The position numbers and the translations under genes were made by a program. Shown piece after piece: positions 25,416 through 34,273 of a stretch of DNA of 64,000 nucleotides (position 1 is its first letter; each line of letters opens with the position of its first letter). The DNA is taken from assembly GCF_003202235.1 (NCBI RefSeq), contig NZ_MASU01000008.1:1-64000 (forward strand). The letters run 5' to 3'. The notes under the pieces were generated by a model. It saw only the letters and a program-made list of their open reading frames with translations, did not search any database and was not told the DNA's origin. The DNA is from Prauserella flavalba. GTDB lineage: Bacteria > Actinomycetota > Actinomycetes > Mycobacteriales > Pseudonocardiaceae.

Positions 25416-26924
25416 ATGGAAGAGTCGGTGTGGCCGTCGACGGGGCCTGAGCGTGGCCTGCCTCCCCTCGGCTCCCGACCGGCTTCCCGCTCGCTGCGTG
25501 TCGTCGACGGCAAGTCGGGCCGCGCGGCACCCAGTCCCGTCATGGCGTGGGAGCGGCGTTACCGGTCGTGGGTCATCTTCTCCGACATCCTCGCCACGGT
25601 GCTCGTCGTCGTGGTCGGTGCCCTGGTGATCGGGGACTTCCAGCGGTTCGACGAGCCGCACACACTCGGCACCGCCGCCGCGATCCTGTGCTCGCTGCCC
25701 GCGTGCCGGGCGTGGAACCGGGCCGTGCTCGGCGAGGGCGCCGACGAGTTCCGCGCGGTCGGCAGGGGGCTGGTGATCGCGGGCGTGCTCGTGGCACTCG
25801 GCGGCCTGCTCGCGGGCGCGCTCGAGGTCAAACCGTGGGTCTTCTACGTGGTGCCCACCGTCGCACTCGTGCTCCTGCCCACGCGGTACCTGCTCCGGAG
25901 GCTGCTGCACCGCTTCCGCAGGCAGGGCCAGTACCTGCTGCCCGTGATGGCGGCGGGCGGCGCCGACACGGTCAACGACCTCATCGAGCGCACCCGGGCC
26001 ATGTCCCACGTCGGCTGGAAGGTCGAGGCCGTCTGCACCCCGGCGGGTTCCGGCGATCGGGGCGAGGTGCAAGGCGTGCCCGTGATCGGCACCCTCGACG
26101 AGCTGTCCGAGCACGTGCGCAGGGGCGGCTACCGCGTCGTGGCCGTCACGCCCGACCCTTACTGGACGCCGAAACGGCTGCAACAGCTCGCGTGGGACCT
26201 CGAGGGGACCTCGGCCGAGCTCGTCGTCGCACCCGTGCTGATGGAGATCGCCGGCCCCCGCCTCAACGTCTCCGGGGTGTTCGGGATGCCGTTGCTGCGG
26301 GTCGCGGCGCCCACGTTCACCGGGGGCCGCCGCGTGGTCAAGGAGATCGTGGACCGCTGCGGGGCCACGCTGCTCCTCCTCGCCGCCTCACCGTTCATGC
26401 TCGGCATCGCGGCCGCGATCAAACTGGGAGACCGGGGGCCCGTGATCTACCGCCAGCAGCGGGTCGGCCGTGACGGCGACGCCTTCACGATGTTCAAGTT
26501 CCGCACGATGGTCACCGACGCCGACCGCGTGCGGCAGAAGCTGCTGGGCGACAACGAGGGTGCGGGCCCGCTGTTCAAGATCCGCAACGATCCGCGCGTG
26601 ACGCGAGTGGGTGCCCTGCTGCGCCGCTACTCGCTCGACGAGCTGCCCCAGCTGTTCAACGTGCTCGCCGGGCAGATGTCGCTCGTGGGCCCGAGGCCGC
26701 CGCTGCCGGAGGAGACCCTGCAATACGCGCCCGAGGTGCACCGCAGGCTGCTCGTGAAGCCGGGGCTCACCGGCCTGTGGCAGGTCAGCGGACGCAGTGA
26801 GCTGTCGTGGGAGGAGAGCGTGCGGCTCGACCTGCGCTACGTGGAGGACTGGTCGCTCGCGCTCGACATGGTGATCCTCTGGAAGACGCTGCGCGCCGTC
26901 ACCTACGGTCGGGGTGCCTACTGA
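25416..26924 (+). CDS. exopolysaccharide polyprenyl glycosylphosphotransferase
   Basis: The 502-residue membrane protein starts polysaccharide repeat-unit synthesis by moving a sugar-1-phosphate to undecaprenyl phosphate. N-terminal hydrophobic segments (about residues 52-160) are followed by a Rossmann-like cytoplasmic domain (VMAAGGADTVNDLIER to VVAVTPDPYW). The C-terminal catalytic domain has one entry helix (LLLLAASPFMLGIAAAIK), then RQQRVGRDGDAFTMFKFRTM, the KIRNDPRVTRVG region and LVGPRPPLPEE through GLTGLWQVSGRS. ATG 25416 follows GGGAGG. It stands alone, without other polysaccharide genes nearby. Confidence 0.93.
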   Translation: MEESVWPSTGPERGLPPLGSRPASRSLRVVDGKSGRAAPSPVMAWERRYRSWVIFSDILATVLVVVVGALVIGDFQRFDEPHTLGTAAAILCSLPACRAWNRAVLGEGADEFRAVGRGLVIAGVLVALGGLLAGALEVKPWVFYVVPTVALVLLPTRYLLRRLLHRFRRQGQYLLPVMAAGGADTVNDLIERTRAMSHVGWKVEAVCTPAGSGDRGEVQGVPVIGTLDELSEHVRRGGYRVVAVTPDPYWTPKRLQQLAWDLEGTSAELVVAPVLMEIAGPRLNVSGVFGMPLLRVAAPTFTGGRRVVKEIVDRCGATLLLLAASPFMLGIAAAIKLGDRGPVIYRQQRVGRDGDAFTMFKFRTMVTDADRVRQKLLGDNEGAGPLFKIRNDPRVTRVGALLRRYSLDELPQLFNVLAGQMSLVGPRPPLPEETLQYAPEVHRRLLVKPGLTGLWQVSGRSELSWEESVRLDLRYVEDWSLALDMVILWKTLRAVTYGRGAY

Positions 26925-27037
26925 CCAACCCCGGACGCGGTTCGTGATCTAGTCCACAGACCCATCGCGAAATAGTCAAGCGCTCAACAAGGTTGACGCA
27001 GACGAGCAACACCCCCGCGATGGAAGAGGATCGATCG

Positions 27038-27649
27038 ATGACGTCTGTGTCTGTCCAGGACGCGCTGCAGCTGCCGGCCGACGTGCAGGACCTGCTGTTC
27101 CGCGAGGCCCGCACCGCCAACTCGTTCAGCTCCGAGCCGGTCACCGAGGAGCAGTTCCAGGCCATCTACGACCTGGTGAAGTGGGCGCCGACCTCCATGA
27201 ACATCCAGCCGCTCCGCGCGCTGGTGGTGCGTACCGAGGAGGGCAAGCAGCGCCTGCTGCCGCACCTGGCCGAGGGCAACCGGGCCAAGACCGAGAGCGC
27301 GCCAGCCACCGTGGTGCTGGCCGCCGACACCGAGTTCCACGAGAACCTGCCGAAGGTGTTCCCGCCCAAGCCGGACGCGAAGGACCTCTTCAGTGACGCC
27401 GCCCAGCGCGAGCGGACCGCGAAGTTCAACGCGCTGCTGCAGGTCGGCTACTTCATCCTGGGCGTGCGCGCCGCCGGGCTCGCCGCGGGCCCGATGACCG
27501 GCTTCGACGCCGACGGCGTCGACCGCGAGTTCTTCGCGGGCAAGCCGTGGAAGTCCCTCGTCGTGGTGAACGTCGGCAGGCCCGGCGAGAACCCGTGGTT
27601 CGACCGGCTGCCCCGCCTCGGCTACGACGAGGTCGTCACGGCCGCCTGA
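27038..27649 (+). CDS. nitroreductase-family protein (RutE-like malonic semialdehyde reductase)
   Basis: The 203-residue protein belongs to the FMN nitroreductase fold, and its pattern is closest to RutE/malonic semialdehyde reductase proteins. Evidence is ARTANSFSSEPVTEEQFQAI, the FMN-binding YDLVKWAPTSMNIQPLRALV, NALLQVGYFILGVRAAGLAA and GPMTGFDADGVDREFF. I prefer ATG 27038, with AGAGGA about 9 bp upstream; ATG 27020 is also in frame. No pyrimidine-degradation (rut) genes are adjacent, so the role may be general quinone or nitro reduction. Confidence 0.85.
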   Translation: MTSVSVQDALQLPADVQDLLFREARTANSFSSEPVTEEQFQAIYDLVKWAPTSMNIQPLRALVVRTEEGKQRLLPHLAEGNRAKTESAPATVVLAADTEFHENLPKVFPPKPDAKDLFSDAAQRERTAKFNALLQVGYFILGVRAAGLAAGPMTGFDADGVDREFFAGKPWKSLVVVNVGRPGENPWFDRLPRLGYDEVVTAA

Positions 27650-27723
27650 CCCAGGTGGGCCGACGGGCGGCGGATAGCATCGACGGGTAAACACACCTGT
27701 TCATGCGTTCTAGGGAGTCCACC

Positions 27724-29772
27724 GTGTCCCAGTCGTCGTCGGCCCAGCTCGTACCCGCCGCACGCGTGGTGGTACCGGCAGGCACTACGGCGGGTACCGC
27801 GGTGCGCGAGGCCGGGCTCCCCGGCAAGGGCGCCGACGCCGTCGTGGTCGTGCGCGACCCCGACGGCGCCCTGCGCGACCTCGCCTGGGTCCCGGCCGCC
27901 GACGTCGAGGTGGAGCCCGTCGCGGCCAACACCGAGGACGGCCGCGCCGTCATCCGGCACTCCGCGGCCCACGTGCTCGCCCAGGCCGTGCAGCAGCAGT
28001 TCCCCGAGGCCAAGCTCGGCATCGGCCCGCCGGTCAGGGACGGCTTCTACTACGACTTCGCCGTCGACAAGCCGTTCACCCCGGAGGACCTGCAGGCGCT
28101 CGAGAAGCGCATGAAGCAGATCATCAAGGGCTCCCAGCAGTTCTCGCGCCGCGTCGTCGAGTCGGTCGAGGCGGCCAAGGAGGAGCTGGCGAGCGAGCCG
28201 TTCAAGCTCGAGCTGGTCGACCTGAAATCCGAACCGGACACAGTGGACACCTCCGAGGTGATGGAGGTCGGCAGTGATCCTGCCGGCGAGCTGACGATCT
28301 ACGACAACCTCGACCCGCGCACCAAGGAGCGCGTGTGGAGCGATTTGTGCCGGGGCCCGCACGTGCCGACCACCAAGCACATCCCGGCGTTCAAGCTCAC
28401 CCGCGTCGCGGCGGCCTACTGGCGCGGGGACGAGAAGAACCCGCAGCTGCAACGGATCTACGGCACCGCGTGGGAGTCGGCCGAGGCCCAGGACGCCTAC
28501 CTGGAGATGCTCGCCGAGGCCGAGCGGCGCGACCACCGCAAGCTCGGCGCGGAGCTCGACCTGTTCTCGTTCCCCGAGGAGATCGGCTCCGGGCTGCCCG
28601 TCTTTCACCCGAAGGGCGGCATCATCCGGCGCGAGCTCGAGAACTACTCGCGGCGCCGGCACGAGGAGTCCGGCTACGAGTTCGTGAACACCCCGCACAT
28701 CACCAAGAGCGGGCTGTTCCACACCTCGGGGCACCTGCCGTACTACGCCGACACGATGTTTCCGCCGATCCCGTTCGAGGGTGAGGACTACTACCTCAAG
28801 GCGATGAACTGCCCGATGCACCACCTGATCTTCCGCTCGCGCGGACGGTCCTACCGCGAGCTGCCGCTGCGGCTGTTCGAGTTCGGGACGGTGTACCGGT
28901 ACGAGAAGTCCGGTGTGGTGCACGGCCTCACGCGCGTGCGCGGGCTCACAATGGACGACTCGCACATCTACTGCACCAAGGAGCAGATGCCGGGCGAGCT
29001 GCGCTCGCTGCTGCGCTTCGTGCTCGACCTGCTCGCCGACTACGGCCTCTCCGACTTCTACCTCGAGCTCTCGACCCGCGGCGAGGGTGGCAAGTTCATC
29101 GGCGAGGACTGGGAATGGGAGGAGGCGACCCAGACCCTGCGCGAGGCCGCGGAGGAGTCCGGGCTCGAGCTCGTCCCCGACCCGGGCGGCGCCGCCTACT
29201 ACGGCCCGAAGATCTCCGTGCAGGCGCGCGACGCGATCGGGCGCACGTGGCAGATGTCGACGATCCAGCTCGACTTCAACCACCCCAAGCGGTTCGAGCT
29301 GCAGTACACGGCCGCGGACGGCTCCCGGCAGATGCCGGTGGTGATCCACCGCGCGTTGTTCGGCTCGATCGAGCGGTTCTTCGGTGTGCTCACCGAGCAC
29401 TACGCCGGTGCGTTCCCGGCGTGGCTCGCGCCGGTGCAGGTGGTGGGCATCCCGATCGCCGACGAGCACGCCGAGCACCTGTACGGCGTCGAGAAGGCGT
29501 TGCGCGCCAAGGGAATCCGCGCCGAGGTGGACACCGGCGACGACCGGATGCAGAAGAAGATCCGCAACCACACCACGCAAAAGGTGCCGTTCCTGCTCCT
29601 GGCCGGCGGCAAGGACGTGGAGGCGGGCGCGGTGTCGTTCCGGTTCCGCGACGGCAGTCAGATCAACGGGGTTCCGGTGGCGACGGCGGTCGACGCGATC
29701 GCGGACTGGATCGGTCGCAGGGAGAACGCCTCGCCGACGGCGGAAGCGCTGGAGGCTCTCGTTGGGCAGTGA
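27724..29772 (+). CDS. thrS: threonyl-tRNA synthetase
   Basis: The 682-residue class II synthetase charges tRNA-Thr. The editing domain has [20 protein letters not shown] and the later [14 protein letters not shown]. The catalytic core has the zinc-binding Cys in KAMNCPMHH, motif 2 around [35 protein letters not shown] and motif 3 at [17 protein letters not shown]-terminal anticodon-binding domain follows ([15 protein letters not shown] on). GTG 27724 has AGGGAG upstream; an ATG at 27703 is in frame but less well placed. Its 3' end overlaps the HIT gene by 11 bp, the same pairing as in mycobacteria. Confidence 0.96.
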   Translation: MSQSSSAQLVPAARVVVPAGTTAGTAVREAGLPGKGADAVVVVRDPDGALRDLAWVPAADVEVEPVAANTEDGRAVIRHSAAHVLAQAVQQQFPEAKLGIGPPVRDGFYYDFAVDKPFTPEDLQALEKRMKQIIKGSQQFSRRVVESVEAAKEELASEPFKLELVDLKSEPDTVDTSEVMEVGSDPAGELTIYDNLDPRTKERVWSDLCRGPHVPTTKHIPAFKLTRVAAAYWRGDEKNPQLQRIYGTAWESAEAQDAYLEMLAEAERRDHRKLGAELDLFSFPEEIGSGLPVFHPKGGIIRRELENYSRRRHEESGYEFVNTPHITKSGLFHTSGHLPYYADTMFPPIPFEGEDYYLKAMNCPMHHLIFRSRGRSYRELPLRLFEFGTVYRYEKSGVVHGLTRVRGLTMDDSHIYCTKEQMPGELRSLLRFVLDLLADYGLSDFYLELSTRGEGGKFIGEDWEWEEATQTLREAAEESGLELVPDPGGAAYYGPKISVQARDAIGRTWQMSTIQLDFNHPKRFELQYTAADGSRQMPVVIHRALFGSIERFFGVLTEHYAGAFPAWLAPVQVVGIPIADEHAEHLYGVEKALRAKGIRAEVDTGDDRMQKKIRNHTTQKVPFLLLAGGKDVEAGAVSFRFRDGSQINGVPVATAVDAIADWIGRRENASPTAEALEALVGQ

Positions 29773-30322
29773 GGACGGCGCGCCCGAGGTCCCCGAGGTC
29801 GGGGTCCAGGACGGAGTGGGGGTCGAGGACCAGCTGCAGCGGTTGTGGACCCCGCACCGCCTCGCCTACATCAAGGGCGAGAACAAGCCTGAGGGCGACG
29901 AACCGCAGGGCTGCCCGTTCTGCCGCCTCGTGGAGATGGACGACGAGGCGGCGCTGATCCTCGCGCGCGGCACGAGCGTGTACGCGGTGCTGAACCTGTA
30001 CCCGTACAACCCGGGGCACCTGATGGTCGTACCGTACCGGCACGTCGCCGACTACACGGAGCTGACGGCGGAGGAGACCGCGGAGGTCGCCGGGTTCACC
30101 CAGCGCGCCATGACGGTGGTGCGGTCGGTGTCCGGCGCCCACGGTTTCAACATCGGCATGAACCAGGGCGTGATCGCCGGCGCCGGCATCGCCGCCCACC
30201 TCCATCAGCACGTGGTGCCGAGGTGGGGCGGCGACGCCAACTTCATGCCGGTGGTCGGCCACACCAAGGTGCTGCCGCAGCTCCTGGGCGAGACCCGCGA
30301 ACTGCTGGCGAGCGCCTGGTAG
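29762..30322 (+). CDS. HIT-family protein (Ap4A phosphorylase-like)
   Basis: The 186-residue histidine-triad protein has [40 protein letters not shown] and the active-site motif [12 protein letters not shown] (His-x-His-x-His). HIT proteins of this size act as nucleotidylyl hydrolases or Ap4A phosphorylases. TTG 29762, preceded by GGAGG at 7 bp, is the best start and overlaps the thrS end by 11 bp, suggesting translational coupling. A zinc-type CxxC precedes the domain. Confidence 0.92.
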   Translation: MGSEDGAPEVPEVGVQDGVGVEDQLQRLWTPHRLAYIKGENKPEGDEPQGCPFCRLVEMDDEAALILARGTSVYAVLNLYPYNPGHLMVVPYRHVADYTELTAEETAEVAGFTQRAMTVVRSVSGAHGFNIGMNQGVIAGAGIAAHLHQHVVPRWGGDANFMPVVGHTKVLPQLLGETRELLASAW

Positions 30323-30329
30323 CCGGGGC

Positions 30330-30878
30330 TCAGGCCTGCAGGCCGGCCTCGATGTTCAGCTCGATCTTGATCTTGTCGCTGACCACGGCGGTCGGGATGG
30401 TGGCGCCGACGCCGAAGTCGGACCGGCTGATCTCGGTGGTGGCGGAGACGCCCAGCACCTTGCTGCCCTCGGTCATGCCGTCGCCGAAGCCGCCGAGCTC
30501 GGCGTTCAGGGTGACGGGCTTGGTGACGCCGTGCAGGGTCAGCTCACCGTCGATGAGGAAGTCCTCGCCGTCGGCGCGGATGCCCTTGGTGTGGAAGGTC
30601 AGCGTCGGGAACTGCTCGACGTCGAGGAAGTCGCCGCCCTTGACGTGGGCGTCGCGCTGCTCGTTGTTGGTGTCGACGCTGTGCGCCTGGATGGTGGCCG
30701 TCACCGACGAGTCGGCGATGTTCTCGGCGGTGACGATCTCGCCGCCGAACTCGCCGAACCGGCCGCGCACCTTCGAGACGCCCAGGTGGCGCACGGTGAA
30801 GGTGACGTCGGAGTGGACGGCGTCGATGGTCCAGGTACCGACGATGTAGCCGGGGATCTCGGTCGTGGGGGCGCTCAT
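30330..30878 (-). CDS. YceI-family lipid-binding protein
   Basis: The 182-residue protein starts YIVGTWTIDAVHSDVTFTVR, the hallmark of the YceI family, then KVRGRFGEFGGEIVTAENIA, DFLDVEQFPTLTFHTKGI and LTLHGVTKPVTLNAELGGFG. Family members bind polyisoprenoid-like ligands in a lipocalin barrel; no secretion signal is seen, so it is probably cytoplasmic, as in other actinobacteria. The start follows AGAAGGAG. Its promoter lies under two MarR boxes, so the divergent MarR protein is the likely repressor. Confidence 0.92.
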   Translation of the reverse strand: MSAPTTEIPGYIVGTWTIDAVHSDVTFTVRHLGVSKVRGRFGEFGGEIVTAENIADSSVTATIQAHSVDTNNEQRDAHVKGGDFLDVEQFPTLTFHTKGIRADGEDFLIDGELTLHGVTKPVTLNAELGGFGDGMTEGSKVLGVSATTEISRSDFGVGATIPTAVVSDKIKIELNIEAGLQA

Positions 30879-30925
30879 GGTGCTCCTTCTCGAAATGGGG
30901 TTCTTGTTCGTGGGGAGCTCGTTGG

Positions 30926-30973
30926 TTGAGCCCTCAAGCAACAATGTAGCGCAGTTTAGTTGAGGGCTCAACT
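30926..30973. promoter_or_regulatory. two MarR-type boxes over the yceI promoter
   Basis: TTGAGCCCTCAA (30926-30937) and AGTTGAGGGCTCAACT (30958-30973) are inverted-repeat boxes with TTGAG/CTCAA arms. On the minus strand TTGAGC (30971-30966) and TACATT (30948-30943), 17 bp apart, form a good promoter for yceI. One box covers its -35 and the other its start point. The same boxes lie just ahead of the MarR gene, so it should also control itself. Confidence 0.65.
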
Positions 30974-30982
30974 AGGGGTAGT

Positions 30983-31507
30983 ATGGGTCTCATGTCCCAA
31001 CCGCGATGGCTCACCGACGAGGAGCAGCGCACCTGGCGCGACTTCTCGGCCGCCGTCGGCATGCTCAAAGCACATCTGGAGACCCAGCTGCAGCAGGACG
31101 CCGGCATGCCGCACACGTACTACGAGCTGCTGGTCGTGCTGTCCGAAGCACCGGGCCAGGTGATGCGGATGAGCGACCTCGCCATCGCCACCCGGTCCTC
31201 CCGCAGCAGGCTCTCCCACGCGATCGCGCGCATGGAAGCGGCGGGCTGGGTTCGCAGGGAGGCCTGCGAGACCGACAAGCGCGGCGCGTTCGCCCACCTC
31301 ACCCAGGCAGGGCTGGAGGCGCTCGAGGCGGCCGCGCCCGGCCACGTCGAGGCCGTCCGCACCAGCCTGTTCGACCCGCTCACACCCGAGCAGGTCCGGC
31401 AGCTCGGGGAGATCAGCGCCACGATCATCGACCAGCTCACCCCCCGCTGCGCCGCCGCGGCGGCCGAGGAACTGGAGCGCCTCGAGCACGACGCCGCCGG
31501 AACCTGA
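30983..31507 (+). CDS. MarR-family transcriptional regulator
   Basis: The 174-residue protein has the MarR winged helix: LLVVLSEAPGQVMRMSDLAI, TRSSRSRLSHAIARMEAAGW and the wing VRREACETDKRGAFAHLT, flanked by dimerisation helices. It is divergent from yceI and starts 10 bp after a TTGAG/CTCAA palindrome. ATG 30983 has AGGGG at about 6 bp; ATG 30992 is an alternative. A lone Cys sits in the wing (ACETDKRG), a position that could sense oxidants, though this is speculative. Confidence 0.92.
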   Translation: MGLMSQPRWLTDEEQRTWRDFSAAVGMLKAHLETQLQQDAGMPHTYYELLVVLSEAPGQVMRMSDLAIATRSSRSRLSHAIARMEAAGWVRREACETDKRGAFAHLTQAGLEALEAAAPGHVEAVRTSLFDPLTPEQVRQLGEISATIIDQLTPRCAAAAAEELERLEHDAAGT

Positions 31508-31624
31508 GAGGCCCGGCGCGGGGATCACACGCGACACCAGGGCATCCGTGCAGGTCGGTTCGGTACGGCTCGATAGGGTTTGCCTCAGCAACCCGACCAC
31601 GCGCAACCTGCACCCGTAGGAACG

Positions 31625-32233
31625 ATGCTCAACATCTTCGCTCGCGCTTCCGTCTCCCGCGTCACCGATCCGATCGGTGCTGCGCTGGTCAGGGCCGGCC
31701 TCACCCCGAACGCCATGACGCTGATCGGGACGGCTGGCGCGTTCGCCTGCGCCCTTATCTTCTTCCCGCAGGGGATGCTGCTGGTCGGCACGTTCACGGT
31801 GTGGGGCTTCGCGATGCTCGACCTCCTCGACGGCGCGATGGCCAGGGCCAAGGGCAGCACCCCGTTCGGCGCCGTGCTCGACGCCACGTGCGACCGACTC
31901 GTCGACGGCGCCCTGTTCGCCGCCATCGCGTGGTGGGCCTTCGTCGTCGAGGGCAATCAGCGGGCCGCGGCCGCCGCGCTGATCTGCCTCGTGCTCGCGC
32001 AGGTGATCTCCTACGTCAAGGCCCGCGCCGAGGCCTCCGGGCTCTCCGCGGAAGGCGGGCTCGTCGAGCGCGCCGAGCGGCTGATCATCGCGCTCGTCGG
32101 CACCGGTATCCAGGGGTTCGGCGTGCCGTACTCGGTCGAGGTCTCCCAGTGGCTGCTCGCCGCGCTGTCCCTCGTCACCCTGGTCCAGCGGGTCGCGGCG
32201 GTGTCGAAGGGCGCGCGGGAGGCCCGCTCGTGA
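31625..32233 (+). CDS. pgsA: phosphatidylinositol phosphate synthase (CDP-alcohol phosphatidyltransferase)
   Basis: The 202-residue integral membrane enzyme has the CDP-alcohol phosphotransferase signature D-x2-D-G-x2-A-R-x8-G-x3-D-x3-D in the stretch DLLDGAMARAKGSTPFGAVL followed by DATCDR. In actinobacteria the gene at this place makes phosphatidylinositol phosphate from CDP-diacylglycerol and inositol phosphate, the start of PI and PIM synthesis. ATG 31625 follows TAGGAACG. It overlaps the acyltransferase gene (GTGA) and is followed by pimA, so the assignment is strongly supported by context. Confidence 0.93.
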   Translation: MLNIFARASVSRVTDPIGAALVRAGLTPNAMTLIGTAGAFACALIFFPQGMLLVGTFTVWGFAMLDLLDGAMARAKGSTPFGAVLDATCDRLVDGALFAAIAWWAFVVEGNQRAAAAALICLVLAQVISYVKARAEASGLSAEGGLVERAERLIIALVGTGIQGFGVPYSVEVSQWLLAALSLVTLVQRVAAVSKGAREARS

Positions 32234-33126
32234 GCGGCCTCGCGGGCAGGCTCGCCGACCTCGGCTACGCCGCGGGCTGGCGCTTCGTGCCCAGGCTGCC
32301 CGCGAAGCGCTCCGCGCCGCTGTTCTCCTTCGCCGCCGACCTCGCCGCCCGCCGCGACGGCAAGGGCGTCCGGCAGCTGCGCGGTAACCTGGCCAGGGTG
32401 GTGCCGCAGGCGGACCAGGCCGAGCTCGACGACCTCACCCGGCGCGCCATGCGGTCCTACGCCCGGTACTGGCACGAGGCGTTCCTGCTGCCCTCGCTGC
32501 CTCCGAAGACCGTGATCGAGCACGTCGACATCTCCGGCACCGAGTACCTCGACGCAGCCCTCGCGGAGGGCAACGGCGCCGTGCTCGCGCTGCCGCACAC
32601 CGGCAACTGGGACGTGGCCGGGGTGTGGCTGGTGAACCACTCCGGCTCGTTCATCACCGTCGTGGAGCGGCTGGAGCCGGAGTCGCTCTACGAGCGGTTC
32701 GTCGGCTACCGCGAGTCGCTCGGCTTCGAGGTCGTGCCCTCCGACGGCAGCGTGTCGTTCCGGGCGCTGCTGCGCGGGCTGCGCGACAACAAGGTGGTGT
32801 GCCTCGTCGGTGACCGCGACCTGAGCAACTCGGGCCTGCCCGTGACGTTCTTCGGGGAGGAGGCCCGGTTCCCTGCCGGACCCGCGCGCCTGGCGGCGAG
32901 CACGGGCGCGGCGCTGCTGCCGGTGGGCGTCTGGTTCACCGACGGCGGCTGGGGCGTGCGCATCCACCCGCGGATCCGCGTGAACGCCCGCGACGAGATC
33001 CATCCCGCCACCCAGGCGCTCGCGGAGGTCTTCGCCGCGGACATCGCGGCGCACCCCACCGACTGGCACATGCTGCAGAAGTTCTGGGTGAGCGACCTGA
33101 CCGAGCACGCACGCGCCGCGGGGTGA
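32230..33126 (+). CDS. phosphatidylinositol mannoside acyltransferase (PatA-like)
   Basis: The 298-residue protein belongs to the lauroyl/myristoyl acyltransferase (HtrB-like) family. The catalytic His/Glu-type block is AVLALPHTGNWDVAGVWLVN, with the substrate motif LVGDRDLSNSGLPVTFFGEE and PAGPARLAASTGAALLPVG downstream. In this locus the enzyme acylates the mannose of PIM1/PIM2 at the membrane. It starts with GTG overlapping the pgsA stop and ends 4 bp before pimA, a compact three-gene lipid operon. Confidence 0.92.
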   Translation: MSGLAGRLADLGYAAGWRFVPRLPAKRSAPLFSFAADLAARRDGKGVRQLRGNLARVVPQADQAELDDLTRRAMRSYARYWHEAFLLPSLPPKTVIEHVDISGTEYLDAALAEGNGAVLALPHTGNWDVAGVWLVNHSGSFITVVERLEPESLYERFVGYRESLGFEVVPSDGSVSFRALLRGLRDNKVVCLVGDRDLSNSGLPVTFFGEEARFPAGPARLAASTGAALLPVGVWFTDGGWGVRIHPRIRVNARDEIHPATQALAEVFAADIAAHPTDWHMLQKFWVSDLTEHARAAG

Positions 33127-33130
33127 GCCC

Positions 33131-34273
33131 ATGAAGGTCGGCATCGTCTGTCCGTACTCCTTCGACGTTCCCGGCGGCGTCCAGGGGCACGTCGTGGACC
33201 TCGCCAAGGCTCTGCTCGCGCGGGGGCACACGGTCTCGGTGCTCGCCCCCGCCGACGAGGACTCCGACGTGCCGCCGTTCGTGCACCCGGCGGGCCGCGC
33301 GCTCGGCATCCCGTACAACGGCTCGGTGGCCAGGCTCCAGTTCGGACCGGTGTCGTACGCGCGGGTGCGCCGGTGGATCCGCGAGAACGACTTCGACGTG
33401 CTGCACCTGCACGAGCCCGCGGCGCCGAGCCTGTCGCTGCTGGCGCTGAAGGTCGCCGACGGGCCGATCGTGGCGACGTTCCACACGTCGACCCCGCGCT
33501 CGCGGACCCTCTCGGCCTTCCAGCCGGTGCTGCGCCCGCTGCTGGAGAAGGTCACCGCGCGCATCGCGGTCTCCGCGCTCGCCCGGCGCGTCCAGGTCGA
33601 GCACTCCGGCGGCGACGCGGTGGAGATCCCCAACGGCGTCGACGTGGGCTTCTTCGCCGGAGCCGCGCCGCTGGAGGGCTACCCGCGCGCGGGCGGCACC
33701 ATCGGCTTCGTCGGCCGCTACACCGAACCGCGCAAGGGCATGGCGGTGCTACTCGGCGCGCTGCGCCTGCTCGCGCCCGGGCAGCCGGGGCTGCGCCTGC
33801 TCGTGGTGGGCAGGGGAGACGCCGACACGCTGCGCCGCGAGGCGGGTCCCGAGCTCGCCCGGCGGATCGACGTGCTCGGGCAGGTCGACGACGCCACCAA
33901 GGCGCGGGCGCTGCGCAGCGTCGACGTCTACTGCGCGCCCAACACCGGCGGTGAGAGCTTCGGCATGATCCTCACCGAGGCGATGGCGGCGGGAACCCCC
34001 GTGGTGGCCAGCGATCTCGACTCGTTCCGCCGCGTCCTCGACGACGGCCGCGCCGGGGTGCTCACACCCACCGGCGACCCGGCCGCGCTCGCCGACGCGC
34101 TGCGCGACGTGCTCGGCGACGACCAGCGCCGGGCGCGGCTCTCGGCGGCGGCCACCGAGCGCGTCGCGATGTTCGACTGGCAGACCGTGGTGAAGCAGGT
34201 GCTGCGGGTGTACGAGACCGCGATCGCCGCCGACCCGCGCAAGGTCAGCACCGATCAGGAAGTGCCGCGGTGA
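33131..34273 (+). CDS. pimA: phosphatidylinositol alpha-mannosyltransferase
   Basis: This 380-residue GT4 glycosyltransferase transfers the first mannose from GDP-mannose to phosphatidylinositol. Residues 1-20 carry the GGVQGHV loop (PYSFDVPGGVQGHVVDLAKA), and HLHEPAAPSLSLLALK and ATFHTSTPRS lie in the N-terminal domain. The C-terminal GDP-mannose domain has FVGRYTEPRKGMAVLLGALR and the EX7E-type motif in ESFGMILTEAMAAGTPVVAS. Position after pgsA and the acyltransferase matches mycobacteria. Its stop overlaps the next gene by 4 bp. Confidence 0.95.
   Translation: MKVGIVCPYSFDVPGGVQGHVVDLAKALLARGHTVSVLAPADEDSDVPPFVHPAGRALGIPYNGSVARLQFGPVSYARVRRWIRENDFDVLHLHEPAAPSLSLLALKVADGPIVATFHTSTPRSRTLSAFQPVLRPLLEKVTARIAVSALARRVQVEHSGGDAVEIPNGVDVGFFAGAAPLEGYPRAGGTIGFVGRYTEPRKGMAVLLGALRLLAPGQPGLRLLVVGRGDADTLRREAGPELARRIDVLGQVDDATKARALRSVDVYCAPNTGGESFGMILTEAMAAGTPVVASDLDSFRRVLDDGRAGVLTPTGDPAALADALRDVLGDDQRRARLSAAATERVAMFDWQTVVKQVLRVYETAIAADPRKVSTDQEVPR

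Noticed and set aside
27650-27723. T-box or riboswitch ahead of thrS
   Set aside because: The gap is only 74 bp and shows no conserved leader elements.
27622-29580. 652-residue minus-strand frame opposite thrS
   Set aside because: Composition is the typical antisense shadow of a high-GC gene and thrS is unmistakable on plus.
32011-33633. 540-residue minus-strand frame opposite the PIM genes
   Set aside because: Antisense shadow; no motifs, while pgsA, the acyltransferase and pimA are clear.
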